The notes: generated by a model not told the origin, from the letters alone. 13,407 nucleotides of DNA from Entrophospora sp. SA101 (GCA_958430865.1 CAUDNR010003580.1:43881-57287), one strand, 5' to 3'. Numbered from the stretch's first letter, positions 1 to 7,655 are shown. A program made the numbers and translations.

Positions 1-154
1 ACAAAATTATTCGCTAATAAATCTAATTCGTTAGTATTAGCCTATTCATTCTGATCCACATAAAATAATAAAAATTTGTTATCATCAATTAAAATACGCT
101 CTCCCAAAAATAATTGGTGACAATACAGCAACATAGCCTTTTGTTATTAGACAT
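1..154 (-). pseudogene. MSNNKRL-type small gene, copy 1, cut by window edge
   Basis: I do not recognise this gene. An ATG at 154-152 opens a 21-residue frame beginning MSNNKRLCCC that stops at 89. A second ATG at 134-132, in another frame, reads 30 residues including GERILIDDNKFLLFY, meets TAG at 44-42, and stays open to the window edge with a protein-like stretch (ANTNELDLLANNF). A one-base frameshift between a short N-terminal part and the downstream part would explain both. The first bases, within 129-159, are identical to the start region of the minus-strand gene at 4646-4914, so the shared MSNNKRL start is the best-supported part. The direction is away from the GGTGCC array. No motif is visible beyond the Cys triplet, and function is unknown. 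Confidence 0.3.
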
Positions 155-159
155 TTTAT
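129..159. repeat. 31-base exact repeat, copy 1
   Basis: These 31 bases (starting CAACATAGCC, ending ACATTTTAT) occur identically at 4889-4919, in the same orientation, while the surrounding sequence has diverged. Read on the minus strand the repeat contains ATAAA followed by ATG and six further codons (SNNKRL) of a small gene. The exact match may reflect coding constraint or recent conversion. Confidence 0.85.
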
Positions 160-309
160 ATAAATTTAAAATTTTAAAATTTAAATTGATTATTTATTTG
201 TCACACAATTTTTAGTGTAAAAATGATATTGTATTTAGAAAAAGTGAAAATGAAGAATTTTACAAAAAAATAAAAAATAAAGAAAAAATATTGAATAAAA
301 AAGAAAAGG
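160..309. other. AT-rich stretch without a gene
   Basis: This is low-complexity A/T sequence, including runs of A separated by G. I see no reading frame, tRNA or clear repeat in it. It lies upstream of the minus-strand MSNNKRL gene and could hold its promoter. Confidence 0.4.
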
Positions 310-745
310 GGTCAGCACCCATCCAATCCAAAATCACTAAGAAAAATATAAATATATTAATTATAATAAAAAAATGTTGAATCAAAAAAGACATTCACAC
401 CAAAAACAAATATATAAAAAGCCCAAACCCAAAATGACAAGAAAAATATATTAAATAATAATAAAAAATCCTGAATCAAAATCAAGTTGGCACCCAGCCA
501 AACCCAAAATGACCAAGATGAATATATTAAATAATAATAATAAAATTCTTGAATCAAAAACAAGCTGGCACTCAGCCAAACCAAAAATAATTAATTATAT
601 AAAAAACCAAACCCAAAACAACCAAGAAGAATATATAAAAAAATCTTGAATCAAAAACAGGCTGGCACCCAGCCAAACCTGAAATCACCAAGAAAAATTG
701 ATTCACAATAAAAAAGCTAGCACCTAACAAAACCCAAATGACCAA
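310..745. repeat. Tandem array of a ~55-95 base unit with GGCACCCAGCCAAAC core
   Basis: The core TGGCACCCAGCCAAACCCAAAATGACCAAG or a close variant recurs near 313, 488, 565, 662 and 717, with a weaker version near 393. Between cores lies an AT-rich segment containing TGAATCAAAAAC and ATATATTAAATAATAAT. Read on the minus strand the core is TTTGGCTGGGTGCCA. The array lies downstream of the minus-strand zinc-knuckle gene. A shorter version, in the opposite orientation, follows the zinc-knuckle fragment at 5401-5460, so this sequence travels with the 3' end of that gene. Its stop-free minus-strand stretch is a by-product of the repeat. Confidence 0.8.
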
Positions 746-880
746 AAAATATATTATTAATAATAATAAAAATAATGTTCAAATAAATTATGAAAAAATA
801 AAATATTTTTTTCTTTTTCTTGAAGATAAAAAATTTTTAAAATATAATAAATATTATTATTTGATATGTTAAAAGTTTTA
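746..880. other. 3' flank of the zinc-knuckle gene
   Basis: AT-rich sequence between the tandem array and the stop codon of the minus-strand zinc-knuckle gene. It probably contains that gene's 3' untranslated region; several AATAAA-like hexamers are present on the minus strand, but none can be singled out as the signal. Confidence 0.3.
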
Positions 881-1402
881 TTATTGTTGTTGTTGCTTTA
901 GAATATGTGGAGGGTTGAAATTATCTTTGAATGGTGGAGCTACTTTTTCATTTGAACAATTCTGACTGTAGTGTCCATCTTGATAGCATTTTAAACAAGC
1001 ATTATGATATTCATCCTTAATATTGGGACAATTGAAGATATTGTGACCATAGTATCGACATCTATAACACAATGTTTCACATTGACTACTTTTCCATGGT
1101 GTGTTGGTTTGAGAAATTTTGACATTGTTTGCAGATTCTAAACCTGCTGCAATAGCAGCATTGGTATGATCATCAGTATTAGTAGGTGTAGATCTAGCAT
1201 TAGTGTTAGTGATATTCAATAATATTGTTAGTGTATTTTCCTGCAAACTTAATAGTCTATTATTCATGTTGGATATGTCTCTAACTAATTCTCTATTTTG
1301 AGTTGTAGTATCCATTAACATGGTCATAAAATCATCCATTATTCTGTTAATGCTATTATTTTCATTACTATTATCTTCACCATTATTATTATTTAATTGC
1401 AT
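881..1402 (-). CDS. Small protein with two CCHC zinc knuckles (Gag-like or cellular nucleic-acid binding)
   Basis: This is a 173-residue uninterrupted frame. The N-terminus is Asn-rich (MQLNNNNGEDNSNENN). Residues about 25-62 are amphipathic with Leu/Ile/Met spacing, as in a helix or short coiled coil. Two perfect CX2CX4HX4C knuckles follow: C112, C115, H120, C125 and C136, C139, H144, C149. The tail is basic and ends in five residues KQQQQ. This knuckle spacing is typical of retroelement Gag nucleocapsid domains and of cellular single-stranded nucleic-acid binding proteins; no protease, reverse transcriptase or integrase lies nearby. Rearranged copies at 6852-7118 and 5188-5333 support the strand and start: the first 20 residues of the former differ at one position. 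It is divergent from gene A across a 1.1-kb spacer. This is the only intact copy here. It could be a solitary Gag remnant, a domesticated gene, or part of an element whose other parts lie outside the window. Confidence 0.75.
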   Translation of the reverse strand: MQLNNNNGEDNSNENNSINRIMDDFMTMLMDTTTQNRELVRDISNMNNRLLSLQENTLTILLNITNTNARSTPTNTDDHTNAAIAAGLESANNVKISQTNTPWKSSQCETLCYRCRYYGHNIFNCPNIKDEYHNACLKCYQDGHYSQNCSNEKVAPPFKDNFNPPHILKQQQQ

Positions 1403-2484
1403 TTTGTATATAATATGTGAGAGAGTTTGCTTGTTGATGATTGAATATTAAATGATCAATTACTATTATTATTATTAGTTATTATTTTTATTAGTTATTA
1501 TTGTTGTTGTTATTGTTAATTATTATTAATTATTATTATTTACATTACCTTGTAACAATTTTAAATATTATGAATATATATCTTGCGTTGTTGTTTTTTA
1601 AAGTTTCTTTTTAAAAATAATGAATGATTTCTATGTTGATGGTTAATGATTTTAAATATTATGAATATATACCTTGCGTTGTTGTTTTTTAAATTTTCTT
1701 TTTAAAAATAATGAATGATTTCTATGTTGATAGTTGAATATTAAATGATCAATTACTATTATTATGATTAGTTATTATTTTTATTAGTTATTATTGTTGT
1801 TGTTATTGTTAATTATTATTAATTATTATTATCATTAATTATTATTATTTACATTACCTTGCAATGATTTTAAATATTACAAATATATACTTCATGTTGT
1901 TGTTTTTTAAAATTTCTTTTTAAAAATAATGAAAAAATAATATATATTGTATCATTACCTTTTTAATTATTTTTGAAATGAAAATATTATAATCTTGCTT
2001 TCCTACTATAGTGTTACTAATGTTGATTTATATTAAATGATTGATCAATTACTATTATTATTATCAGTTATTATTGTTATTAGTTGTTATTGTTAATTAT
2101 TATTATCATTAACTATTATTATTTACATTACCTTGCAACGATTTAAATATTACAAATATATACTTCACATTGTTGTTTTTTAAAATTTATTTTTAAAAAC
2201 AATGAATGATTTCTATGTTGATGGTTGAATGATTGATCAATTACTATTATTACTATTAGTTATTATTGTTATTAGTTGTTATTGTTAATTATTATTAATT
2301 ATTATTATCATTAATTATTATTATTTACATTATCTTGTAACGATTTTAAATATTACTTCGCATTGTTGTTTTTTAAAATTTATTTTTAAAAACAATGAAT
2401 GATTTCTAACTGGTTGATCATCTGTTGATTAAAATTCCCAAATTTCGTTGTCATAACAAAATTCATTTAATAAAATAAAATACA
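1403..2484. repeat. Divergent spacer made of ~100-280 base AT-rich tandem repeats
   Basis: Between the two divergent genes, a unit containing GATTTCTATGTTGATGGTTGA, TGATCAATTACTATTATT, TTACATTACCTTGCAA and TTGTTGTTTTTTAAA recurs about five times. The last motif is near 1588, 1681, 1893, 2173 and 2362. Units vary in length because the TTATTATT runs expand and contract. The part nearest the zinc-knuckle start (1403-1470) and the part nearest gene A (2390-2460) reappear together, inverted and condensed, at 6601-6851. The region must hold the promoters of both genes, but no specific element can be named. Confidence 0.7.
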
Positions 2485-3161
2485 ATGTCTACAGTAAAAC
2501 TTAGTTCAATCAATCAACGCCTTACAAGGTTGTTAGAGGAACGCGAAAAAGAATTGTCAATAATTGTGAGTTTATACATTGATAACTTGTAAAGTTTTTT
2601 TTTGCTTTTTACTAATTTTTATCTTTACTTTATATCATAAATATAAGAAACAAAACCAATTGCCTATTTATAAGCCAAAAAATCCAGAAGGTTGTTAGTT
2701 GCAGATGTGTGTAGAATCTTCAACATCACAAAAGGACAATATAAAAGTTATCAAGTAATAAATAATATAAATATATAAATGCAATACTATTTGAGTATTA
2801 TTTAATTCAAGTTTACTCCCTAATATAGGAGCAAATTCGATTCTTAATAAATATGAAAAAATCAACATTAGTAACATTAGTAGGAGAGCAAGATCGTAAT
2901 ATTTTCATTTCAAAAATAATTAAAAGGGTAATAATATAATATATATTATTTTTTTAATATCACCCACAATTCAGTGTATAATACAATTTTCTTTTTAATC
3001 TATAGTTTTATAAAAAAATCCTGACACATATTGTGGTGATGGAGATTGGCTCCTGAAATTGTTGATCAAAAAAAATATTCAGAACCATAGTAAGAAGATT
3101 ATTAATTGTAATTTTGTTTAAAACTTTATAATTATTCATTATTTTTTTGTACAAATAAAAG
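2485..3161 (+). pseudogene. Gene A copy 1, 5' exons 1-4 (frame broken)
   Basis: I do not recognise this family. Exons inferred from frame and splice sites are 2485-2565 (starts MSTVKLSSINQ, Leu/Glu-rich helix), 2648-2754 (ends VCRIFNITKGQYKSYQ), 2829-2927 (33 residues, EQIRFLINMKK...) and 3006-3089 (DWLLKLL, NIQN). Donors are GTGAGT, GTAATA, GTAATA and GTAAGA; acceptors end AAG, TAG, TAG and AAG. Every junction matches the second copy at 5668-6395, and phases are compatible (0,0,0,1). Two lesions break the frame: exon 2 is one base short near 2690 compared with copy 2, and exon 4 has 29 extra bases at about 3013-3041. The two do not restore the frame. The exon-2 segment may be a helix-turn-helix, but I see no diagnostic motif. 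Exons 1-4 could therefore be non-coding leader today, with translation starting in exon 5. Confidence 0.5.
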
Positions 3162-4479
3162 AGGACTACATCAAGAAAAAGATCAAAAAAAAAATGATTA
3201 TTAACCGTGGTAATAATCATGATAATAATATTATTATCAGTAGTAGTAATCATAATGATGATGAAAGTAAGATAATAATAAAATGATTTTAAATATTTAT
3301 GGAATATATTTGAAAATTATATAACATTAATTTTTTATAATTGAAGACAATCCTAACAATAATAGAAATCAAAAAGTCCTGGTCCATGTAACAACTACCA
3401 CCATCAATAATAATAAAAATCATGGCTGCGTAACCACCATCAATAATAGTAATAATATCTATTCCCATGTAACCACCAGGAATAATAATAATATTGTCAG
3501 CAATAGTGAAAATTATAATAATGATGATGATTATGAAAGTTTCACTGAAAGTTCCATCTCCACTAATGGTAATGATAAAAAACAAGCTATTCATACAACC
3601 ACCAATAACAATATTATTGACAGCAGTGACAATGATACTGATACTGATGATACTTATGATAATGATAGTGATACTGATGAAGATTTCACCAAGAATAATA
3701 ATAATAAGAATCATGTCCATGTAGCCACAAAGAATAATAATATTGTCAGCAATAGTAAAAATTATAACAATGATAAAGCAAATAATCATCATATAGTATC
3801 TAGTGATGAAGGTTTCACTAAAAGTCACATATCCACCAATGGTAATAATAAAAAACAAGCTATTCATACAACCACCATCAATAACAATACTACTGACAGC
3901 AGTGACAATGATACTGATACTGATGAATGTTCCACCAAGAGTCCTGTCCATGTAACCACCAAGAAGAAGAATAATAAGAGTCATGCCCATATAATCATCA
4001 GAAATAATAATAATGTCAGTAATAGTAAAAATCATAACAATGATTATGATAAAGAAAATAATCATTATATGGTATCTGGTAATGATGATGGTAACAAAGG
4101 TTTTACCAAAAATCCCTCCACCAATGATAATAATAAAAAACAACATATTCATACAGCTACCACCAATAACAATACTATTATTAGTAATAGTAAGGATCAT
4201 GATGATAAAGAGAATAATAATAATGAAACTGCTGTCAATCATGATGATGATAATGATACTAATGAAGATTCCACTAATAACAGTAACAGTAATAACAATA
4301 AAAGTCATGCCCATGTAACCATCAGGAATAATAATAAGAATTGTGCCCGCATAACCACTAGGAATAATAATACCACCACAGTTGTCAATAATAGTAAGAA
4401 ATTTTTAATTTTTAGTTTTTTTATTCCATTTCTACAAATTATTTATTTTATTATAAAATTTATACAATCAAACAGTTAA
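3162..4479 (+). CDS. Gene A copy 1, exons 5-6: Asn/Asp-rich repeat protein with hydrophobic C-terminus
   Basis: Exon 5 is 3162-3266 and exon 6 is 3347-4479; the intron 3267-3346 starts GTAAGA, ends GAAG and has phase 1. From the ATG at 3194 the spliced frame is 401 residues with no stop. Exon 6 stays open for about 1.1 kb although it contains only one late in-frame ATG (4069). The protein is Asn/Asp/Ser/Thr/His-rich with three imperfect repeats of about 83-100 residues (motifs NNNIVSNS, FTKS, STNGN, KKQAIHTTT, DSSDNDTDTD, HAHVT). It ends with a roughly 21-residue hydrophobic stretch (FLIFSFFIPFLQIIYF onward) followed by IQSNS, as in a tail-anchored membrane protein. The intron and flanking codons are conserved at 6306-6577. 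The opposite strand is also open but is only an Ile-rich shadow. Whether it is expressed cannot be seen. Confidence 0.5.
3481..4385 (+). repeat. Three imperfect tandem repeats inside gene A exon 6
   Basis: Units begin near 3484, 3736 and 4004 with AATAATAATATTGTCAGCAATAGT-type sequence, a spacing of about 250 and 270 bases, followed by a partial fourth. Length differences between units are multiples of three, so the plus-strand frame is preserved. That argues for past or present translation of this strand. Confidence 0.75.
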
Positions 4480-4645
4480 AAAAAAGAAGCAAGATATTAT
4501 TAAAACTAGTATGGAAACTAGATCAAAGTCCAAAAAATAACTATAAGAAATTAGATATATTACAATTACACTGATCACTAAAATATTGTTATATTTTTAT
4601 CAATAAAGTCAATTAAAATAAGACAAGTTAATCAGTAAATTTCAA
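4480..4645. other. 3' flank of gene A copy 1
   Basis: AT-rich sequence after the gene A stop. Parts recur after the chimeric locus: the stretch around 4387-4560 matches 7090-7240 and the stretch around 4605-4648 matches 7465-7512, both in the same orientation. It probably contains the 3' untranslated region. No separate gene is seen. Confidence 0.5.
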
Positions 4646-4914
4646 CTAGTGATAACCAGAAATTTCATATTCAATTTTATACCTCATTTCATATGAATCA
4701 TAATCATAACCATCATCAGAATCACTAGAACTACCATTAGAACCAAGATTATTGTCATCTAAATTATCTTTTGAAAACAGATAAATATATTAGCAAATTC
4801 CTTCTCCTCCAAATACCATCATAAATATTAATTCCTGTTTCATCATTATCCTCAACTTCCATTTGATTTACTTAAACAATTGATACAACAACATAGCCTT
4901 TTGTTATTAGACAT
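4646..4914 (-). pseudogene. MSNNKRL-type small gene, copy 2, acidic C-terminus
   Basis: I do not recognise this gene. An ATG at 4914-4912 starts MSNNKRLCCCINC and stops near 4853. In another frame, an ATG at 4862-4860 reads MEVEDNDETGINIYD (exon 4817-4862). A candidate 49-base intron (4768-4816, GTATTT donor, CAAAAG acceptor, TTGCTAATA branch-like motif) then joins in phase to 4646-4767. That exon encodes an acidic Ser/Asp/Tyr tail (NLGSNGSSSDSDDGYDYD) ending SGYH. A one-base frameshift separates the MSNNKRL start from the MEVED part. Because the two parts are in different frames I call it a probable pseudogene, but translation from the inner ATG would give an intact protein of about 54 residues. 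It converges on gene A. The first 31 bases of the start region are identical to 129-159. Confidence 0.35.
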
Positions 4915-4919
4915 TTTAT
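4889..4919. repeat. 31-base exact repeat, copy 2
   Basis: Identical to 129-159 in the same orientation, 4.76 kb away. On the minus strand it covers the start codon and first codons of the small gene at 4646-4914. Confidence 0.85.
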
Positions 4920-5069
4920 TTGAATTTAAAATGATAATTATATTTAAACAAATTTTTATTTAAAATTTATGATTTTGTACAGCTGCATCCATAAATACAA
5001 TTATAAAATTTTTCGTAATTAAATAATATATATATATTATATATATGTATGTATACACTGATTTTTTTA
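4920..5069. repeat. AT-rich spacer with inverted-repeat segment and TA-palindrome
   Basis: The stretch at about 4976-5027 (CAGCTGCATCCATAAATAC ... CGTAATTAAATAAT) matches the reverse complement of about 7366-7418, with a handful of substitutions. A TA-rich alternating run follows at about 5025-5056. No gene is visible. Confidence 0.6.
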
Positions 5070-5140
5070 ACTGATTTTTAACTGGTTGAAAATTTTTTAT
5101 GATCATCTGTTAATAATAAAACCCGTTGTCGTGAACATTA
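5070..5140 (+). repeat. Remnant of gene A upstream region
   Basis: TAACTGGTTG, GATCATCTGTT, AATAAAA and GTTGTCGTGAACA occur in the same order as just upstream of the gene A start at 2408-2460, with small indels. It is a diverged third copy of that segment; the second is inverted at 6601-6680. No gene A coding sequence follows it directly. Confidence 0.5.
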
Positions 5141-5187
5141 TTATTGTTATTATTATTAGTTATTATTATTTATTAGTTATTAGATGT

Positions 5188-5333
5188 AATTGTCCTAATA
5201 TCAAAGAAGAGTACCGACTGGAAGGCATATTTAAAATTTTATCAAGATAGTAATTATAGTCAAGATATTCAAAAAGAAAAGTTAATTCCACCATTCAAAT
5301 TTCAACTTTCATCATTCTAAAGCAACAACAATC
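5188..5333 (+). pseudogene. Zinc-knuckle gene, 3' fragment (third copy)
   Basis: The sequence from TGTCCTAATATCAAAGAAGA to AAAGCAACAACAATC aligns with the 3' third of the minus-strand gene at 881-1402, starting near its C125 (CPNIK) and running to the Gln-rich end. The first nine codons read CPNIKEEYR. After that, indels and stops destroy the frame and the second knuckle (its Cys and His residues) cannot be read. The fragment points the opposite way to the intact gene and is followed by the same GGCTGGGTGCC flank. The N-terminal two thirds are absent. Confidence 0.65.
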
Positions 5334-5400
5334 AAAGGAATATTTATTTACTATTATTAAATATATAATATATATTATTATTATATATTATTATTAATTT

Positions 5401-5460
5401 ATTTTCTTGGTGGTTTTGGCTGGGTGTCAGTTTTTTGATTGTGTTGGCTGGGTGCCAACT
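5401..5460 (+). repeat. Two GGCTGGGTGCC units after the zinc-knuckle fragment
   Basis: TTTTGGCTGGGTGTCAG and GTTGGCTGGGTGCCAAC lie about 26 bases apart. They are the reverse complement of the array core at 310-745 and occupy the same position relative to the zinc-knuckle gene end, so fragment and flank were duplicated together. Confidence 0.75.
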
Positions 5461-5667
5461 TTATTTATATATTATTGGTTATTTTGGTTTTGATTTTTAT
5501 ATATTATTATACAACATAAGTTTTCCTTTAACAATTTTTATATAGAATTCATTGTATCAAATCAGCAATAACAATAATAATTCACAGTAATGAATAATAA
5601 TAACTGATAATAATAGTAATAAATAATAATAATAGTTTCATCAATATACCACAAGATTATTAATGGA
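5461..5667. other. AT-rich spacer without a gene
   Basis: AT-rich sequence with AATAATAATAG runs. I see no coding frame or further copy of the neighbouring repeats, apart from similarity in style to the spacers around it. Confidence 0.4.
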
Positions 5668-6577
5668 CAGGAAAACTATCAATAATTGTGAGTTATACAT
5701 CATAACTTGTAATGTTTTTTTACTTTTTACTAAAATTTATCTTTATTTTATATTATAATTATAAGAAACAAAGCCAATCACCTATTTATAAGCCAGAAAA
5801 TTCTAGAAGCTTAATAGTTGCAAACATGTAAAATATTCAATGTCACAAAAAGACAATATAAAAGTTATCAGGTAATAAATACAAGTACAAGTACTATTTG
5901 AGTATTATTTTAATTCAAACTTGCCTAATTAATATAGTAGCAAATTTGGTTCTTAGTAAATATGAGAAAATCAACATTAATAGGAAAGCAAAATTATATT
6001 AGTTTTATTTCAAAAATAATTAAAAGGGTGACAATATAATATATATTATTTTTTTTTAATATAATCTATAAACTATATTTTAACTTCTCTTGAATGTTAC
6101 ACAGTCCTGTCTATGTTTTTTAATGTTACCCACAAACATAATTCAATTCTATTTGTCTTTTTTCTAATATTTCATATTATTAATAGTAATTTTTTTTAAT
6201 CTATAGTTTTATAGAGATTGGCTCCTGAAGTTGTTGGTCAAACAAAATATTCAGAACTATAGTAAGAAGATTATTATTTTTTATTTTTTTTTGTATAAAT
6301 AAAAGAGAACCACAAAAAAATGATTATTAACTACAACAATAATAATAATTGTGATAACAATGATGAATATGATAATTATGACATTGTGTATGAAAGTAAG
6401 AGAATAATAATATGATTTTAAATATTTGTGAAATATATTTGAAAGTTACATAACATTAATTTTATATATATTATTAATGAAGACAATCATACCAATAATA
6501 GAAACCAAAAAGTCCCGCTCCGCGTAACCACCACTGCCAATAATAATGAGTCATGCCTGCGTAACTACCATGCCTAG
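5668..6577 (+). pseudogene. Gene A copy 2, 5'-truncated and interrupted
   Basis: All introns of copy 1 are present. Remnant exon 1 is 5668-5687, then 5766-5871, 5938-6027, 6207-6261, 6306-6395 and 6483-6577, with donors at 5688, 5872, 6028, 6262 and 6396. The start codon region is missing. Exon 2 has a two-base deletion giving a stop after IVANM; exon 3 begins with TAG where copy 1 has GAG, and it lacks nine bases. Exon 4 lacks the 29-base extra stretch of copy 1 and reads FYRDWLLKLLVKQNIQNY in the expected phase, so copy 2 probably shows the ancestral exon 4. From the ATG at 6320 the frame crosses the last intron in phase and ends at TAG 6575 after a frameshift. The repeat-rich remainder of exon 6 is replaced by an inverted insert. 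Confidence 0.6.
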
Positions 6578-6579
6578 GA

Positions 6580-7091
6580 ATAATATTATTATTATCTTTT
6601 TGTTATGGCAACAATGAAATTTGGGAATTTTAATTATTTAATTATCAATAGATGATCAACCAGTTAGAAATCATTTAAAAAATGATGACATGAGGTATAT
6701 ATTCATAATATTTAAAATCATTACAAGGTAATGTAAATAATAATAATTAATAATAACAACTAATAACAATAATAACTAATAATAATAATAGTAATTGATC
6801 ATTTAATATTCAATCATCAACAAGCAAACTCTCTCACATATTATATACAAAATGCAATTAAATAATAATAATGGTGAAGATAATAGTAATGAAAATAATA
6901 GCATTAACAGAGTAATGGATGATTTTATGACCATGTTAATGGTCACTACAACCCAAAATATGCTAACAATATTATTGAATATCACTAACACTAATGCTAG
7001 ATCTACATCTACATCTACTAATACTAATGATCACACTAGTCTGCCTATTGCAGCATGCTTAGAATCTGCAAACAACATCAAAGTTTCTCAA
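6580..7091 (+). repeat. Inverted copy of gene A upstream spacer plus zinc-knuckle 5' half, inserted in gene A copy 2
   Basis: Bases 6601-6680 are the reverse complement of 2390-2460, and 6780-7090 that of the zinc-knuckle promoter-proximal region and coding start. The repeat-rich middle of the spacer is condensed from about 930 to about 110 bases. On the left lie gene A exon 6 sequences and on the right the gene A 3' end resumes. The right junction falls in TCAA (7088-7091), shared by the zinc-knuckle sequence (TCTCAAACC) and gene A (GTCAATAATAG). Confidence 0.7.
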
Positions 7092-7118
7092 ATAATAGTA
7101 ATAGTAAGAAAATTTTAA
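6852..7118 (+). pseudogene. Zinc-knuckle gene copy 2, truncated chimera without knuckles
   Basis: This 88-residue frame starts like the intact protein (MQLNNNNGEDNSNENN; the first 20 residues differ only I to V). It lacks 20 residues in frame (the RELVRDISNMNN ... QEN part of the predicted helical region) and expands the Ser/Thr/Asn stretch. It leaves the family after VSQ at about 7088. The last residues (IIVIVRKF) come from gene A 3' sequence read out of frame. Both CCHC knuckles are lost, so it cannot bind zinc as its parent would. The ~75 bases upstream are almost identical to those upstream of 1402, so its promoter may be intact. Confidence 0.65.
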
Positions 7119-7260
7119 TTTATTATTTGGAAATTCATTTCTACAAATTATTTATTTTATGAATAAAATTTATAGGGAAAATTTATATAAAAAAAGAAAG
7201 ATCAAAAAATAAGTGTAGGAAATTAAATTATTCATTGTTAATTATTATTATGAATTTGAA
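7092..7260 (+). repeat. Gene A 3' end, copy 2
   Basis: AATAGTAAGAAA, CATTTCTACAAATTATTTATTTTAT, AAATTTATA and the following A-rich part match 4387-4560. This is the far side of the interrupted second gene A. The hydrophobic C-terminal codons are frameshifted and broken by a TAA at 7116 and later stops. Confidence 0.6.
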
Positions 7261-7529
7261 CAATAATTATACTGACTGATTCTTCATTTCTATTAAATAT
7301 TGTTGGTGACTTCATTAATATTGCATATTTTTTTTGTTGGAGGTTTTTTTTGAGATATTTTATTCCAATTATTTAATTACAAAAGATTTTATAACTGTAT
7401 TCATGAATGCAACTGTTTTTTTTGTGCATACATTTATGTTTACATATATTATATTAATAAAATAAAATTACAATTAAAATAGACATGTATGTTGCTCAGT
7501 AAATTCAAAATTCAAAATTCAAAATTGTA
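7261..7529. other. AT-rich flank with shared blocks
   Basis: I see no gene here. 7366-7418 is an inverted copy of 4976-5027, and 7465-7512 resembles 4605-4648. A short AAATTCAAAATTCAAAATTC repeat lies at about 7500-7525. Confidence 0.5.
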
Positions 7530-7655
7530 CCCAATCCCATACTAATTATATACCAATTCACATTAATATTAATTAATATACCAATTCATATACAATTCCG
7601 TACAAATTCATATACAATCCCATACAAATTCATATACAATTCTGTACTAATTCTG
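7530..7655. repeat. Tandem ATTCATATACAATYCCGTACAA repeats
   Basis: A unit of about 22-25 bases (CAATTCATATACAATTCCGTACAAATT and variants with CCCATAC or CTGTACT) recurs about five times. No coding potential is visible. Confidence 0.75.

Noticed and set aside
357..584. 75-codon minus-strand hydrophobic frame (WVWLGANLILIQDF repeats)
   Set aside because: It is a translation of the GGCTGGGTGCC tandem array. Unit lengths vary without keeping the frame and the neighbouring units have stops.
310..745. CRISPR array
   Set aside because: Units are imperfect, spacing is irregular, spacers are similar to each other, and the genome is eukaryotic by its introns.
2695..2877. 60-codon minus-strand frame
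   Set aside because: It crosses gene A exon 2, intron 2 and exon 3 on the wrong strand and is AT-driven.
3289..4314. 341-codon minus-strand frame, very rich in Ile/Val/Met
   Set aside because: It is the antisense of the Asn/Asp/Ser repeat exon of gene A. The plus strand has in-phase introns conserved in a second copy, and ATT/ATC codons are the expected shadow of AAT/GAT.
5025..5056. TA palindrome as replication origin
   Set aside because: Alternating TA runs are common in this base composition and nothing else supports an origin.
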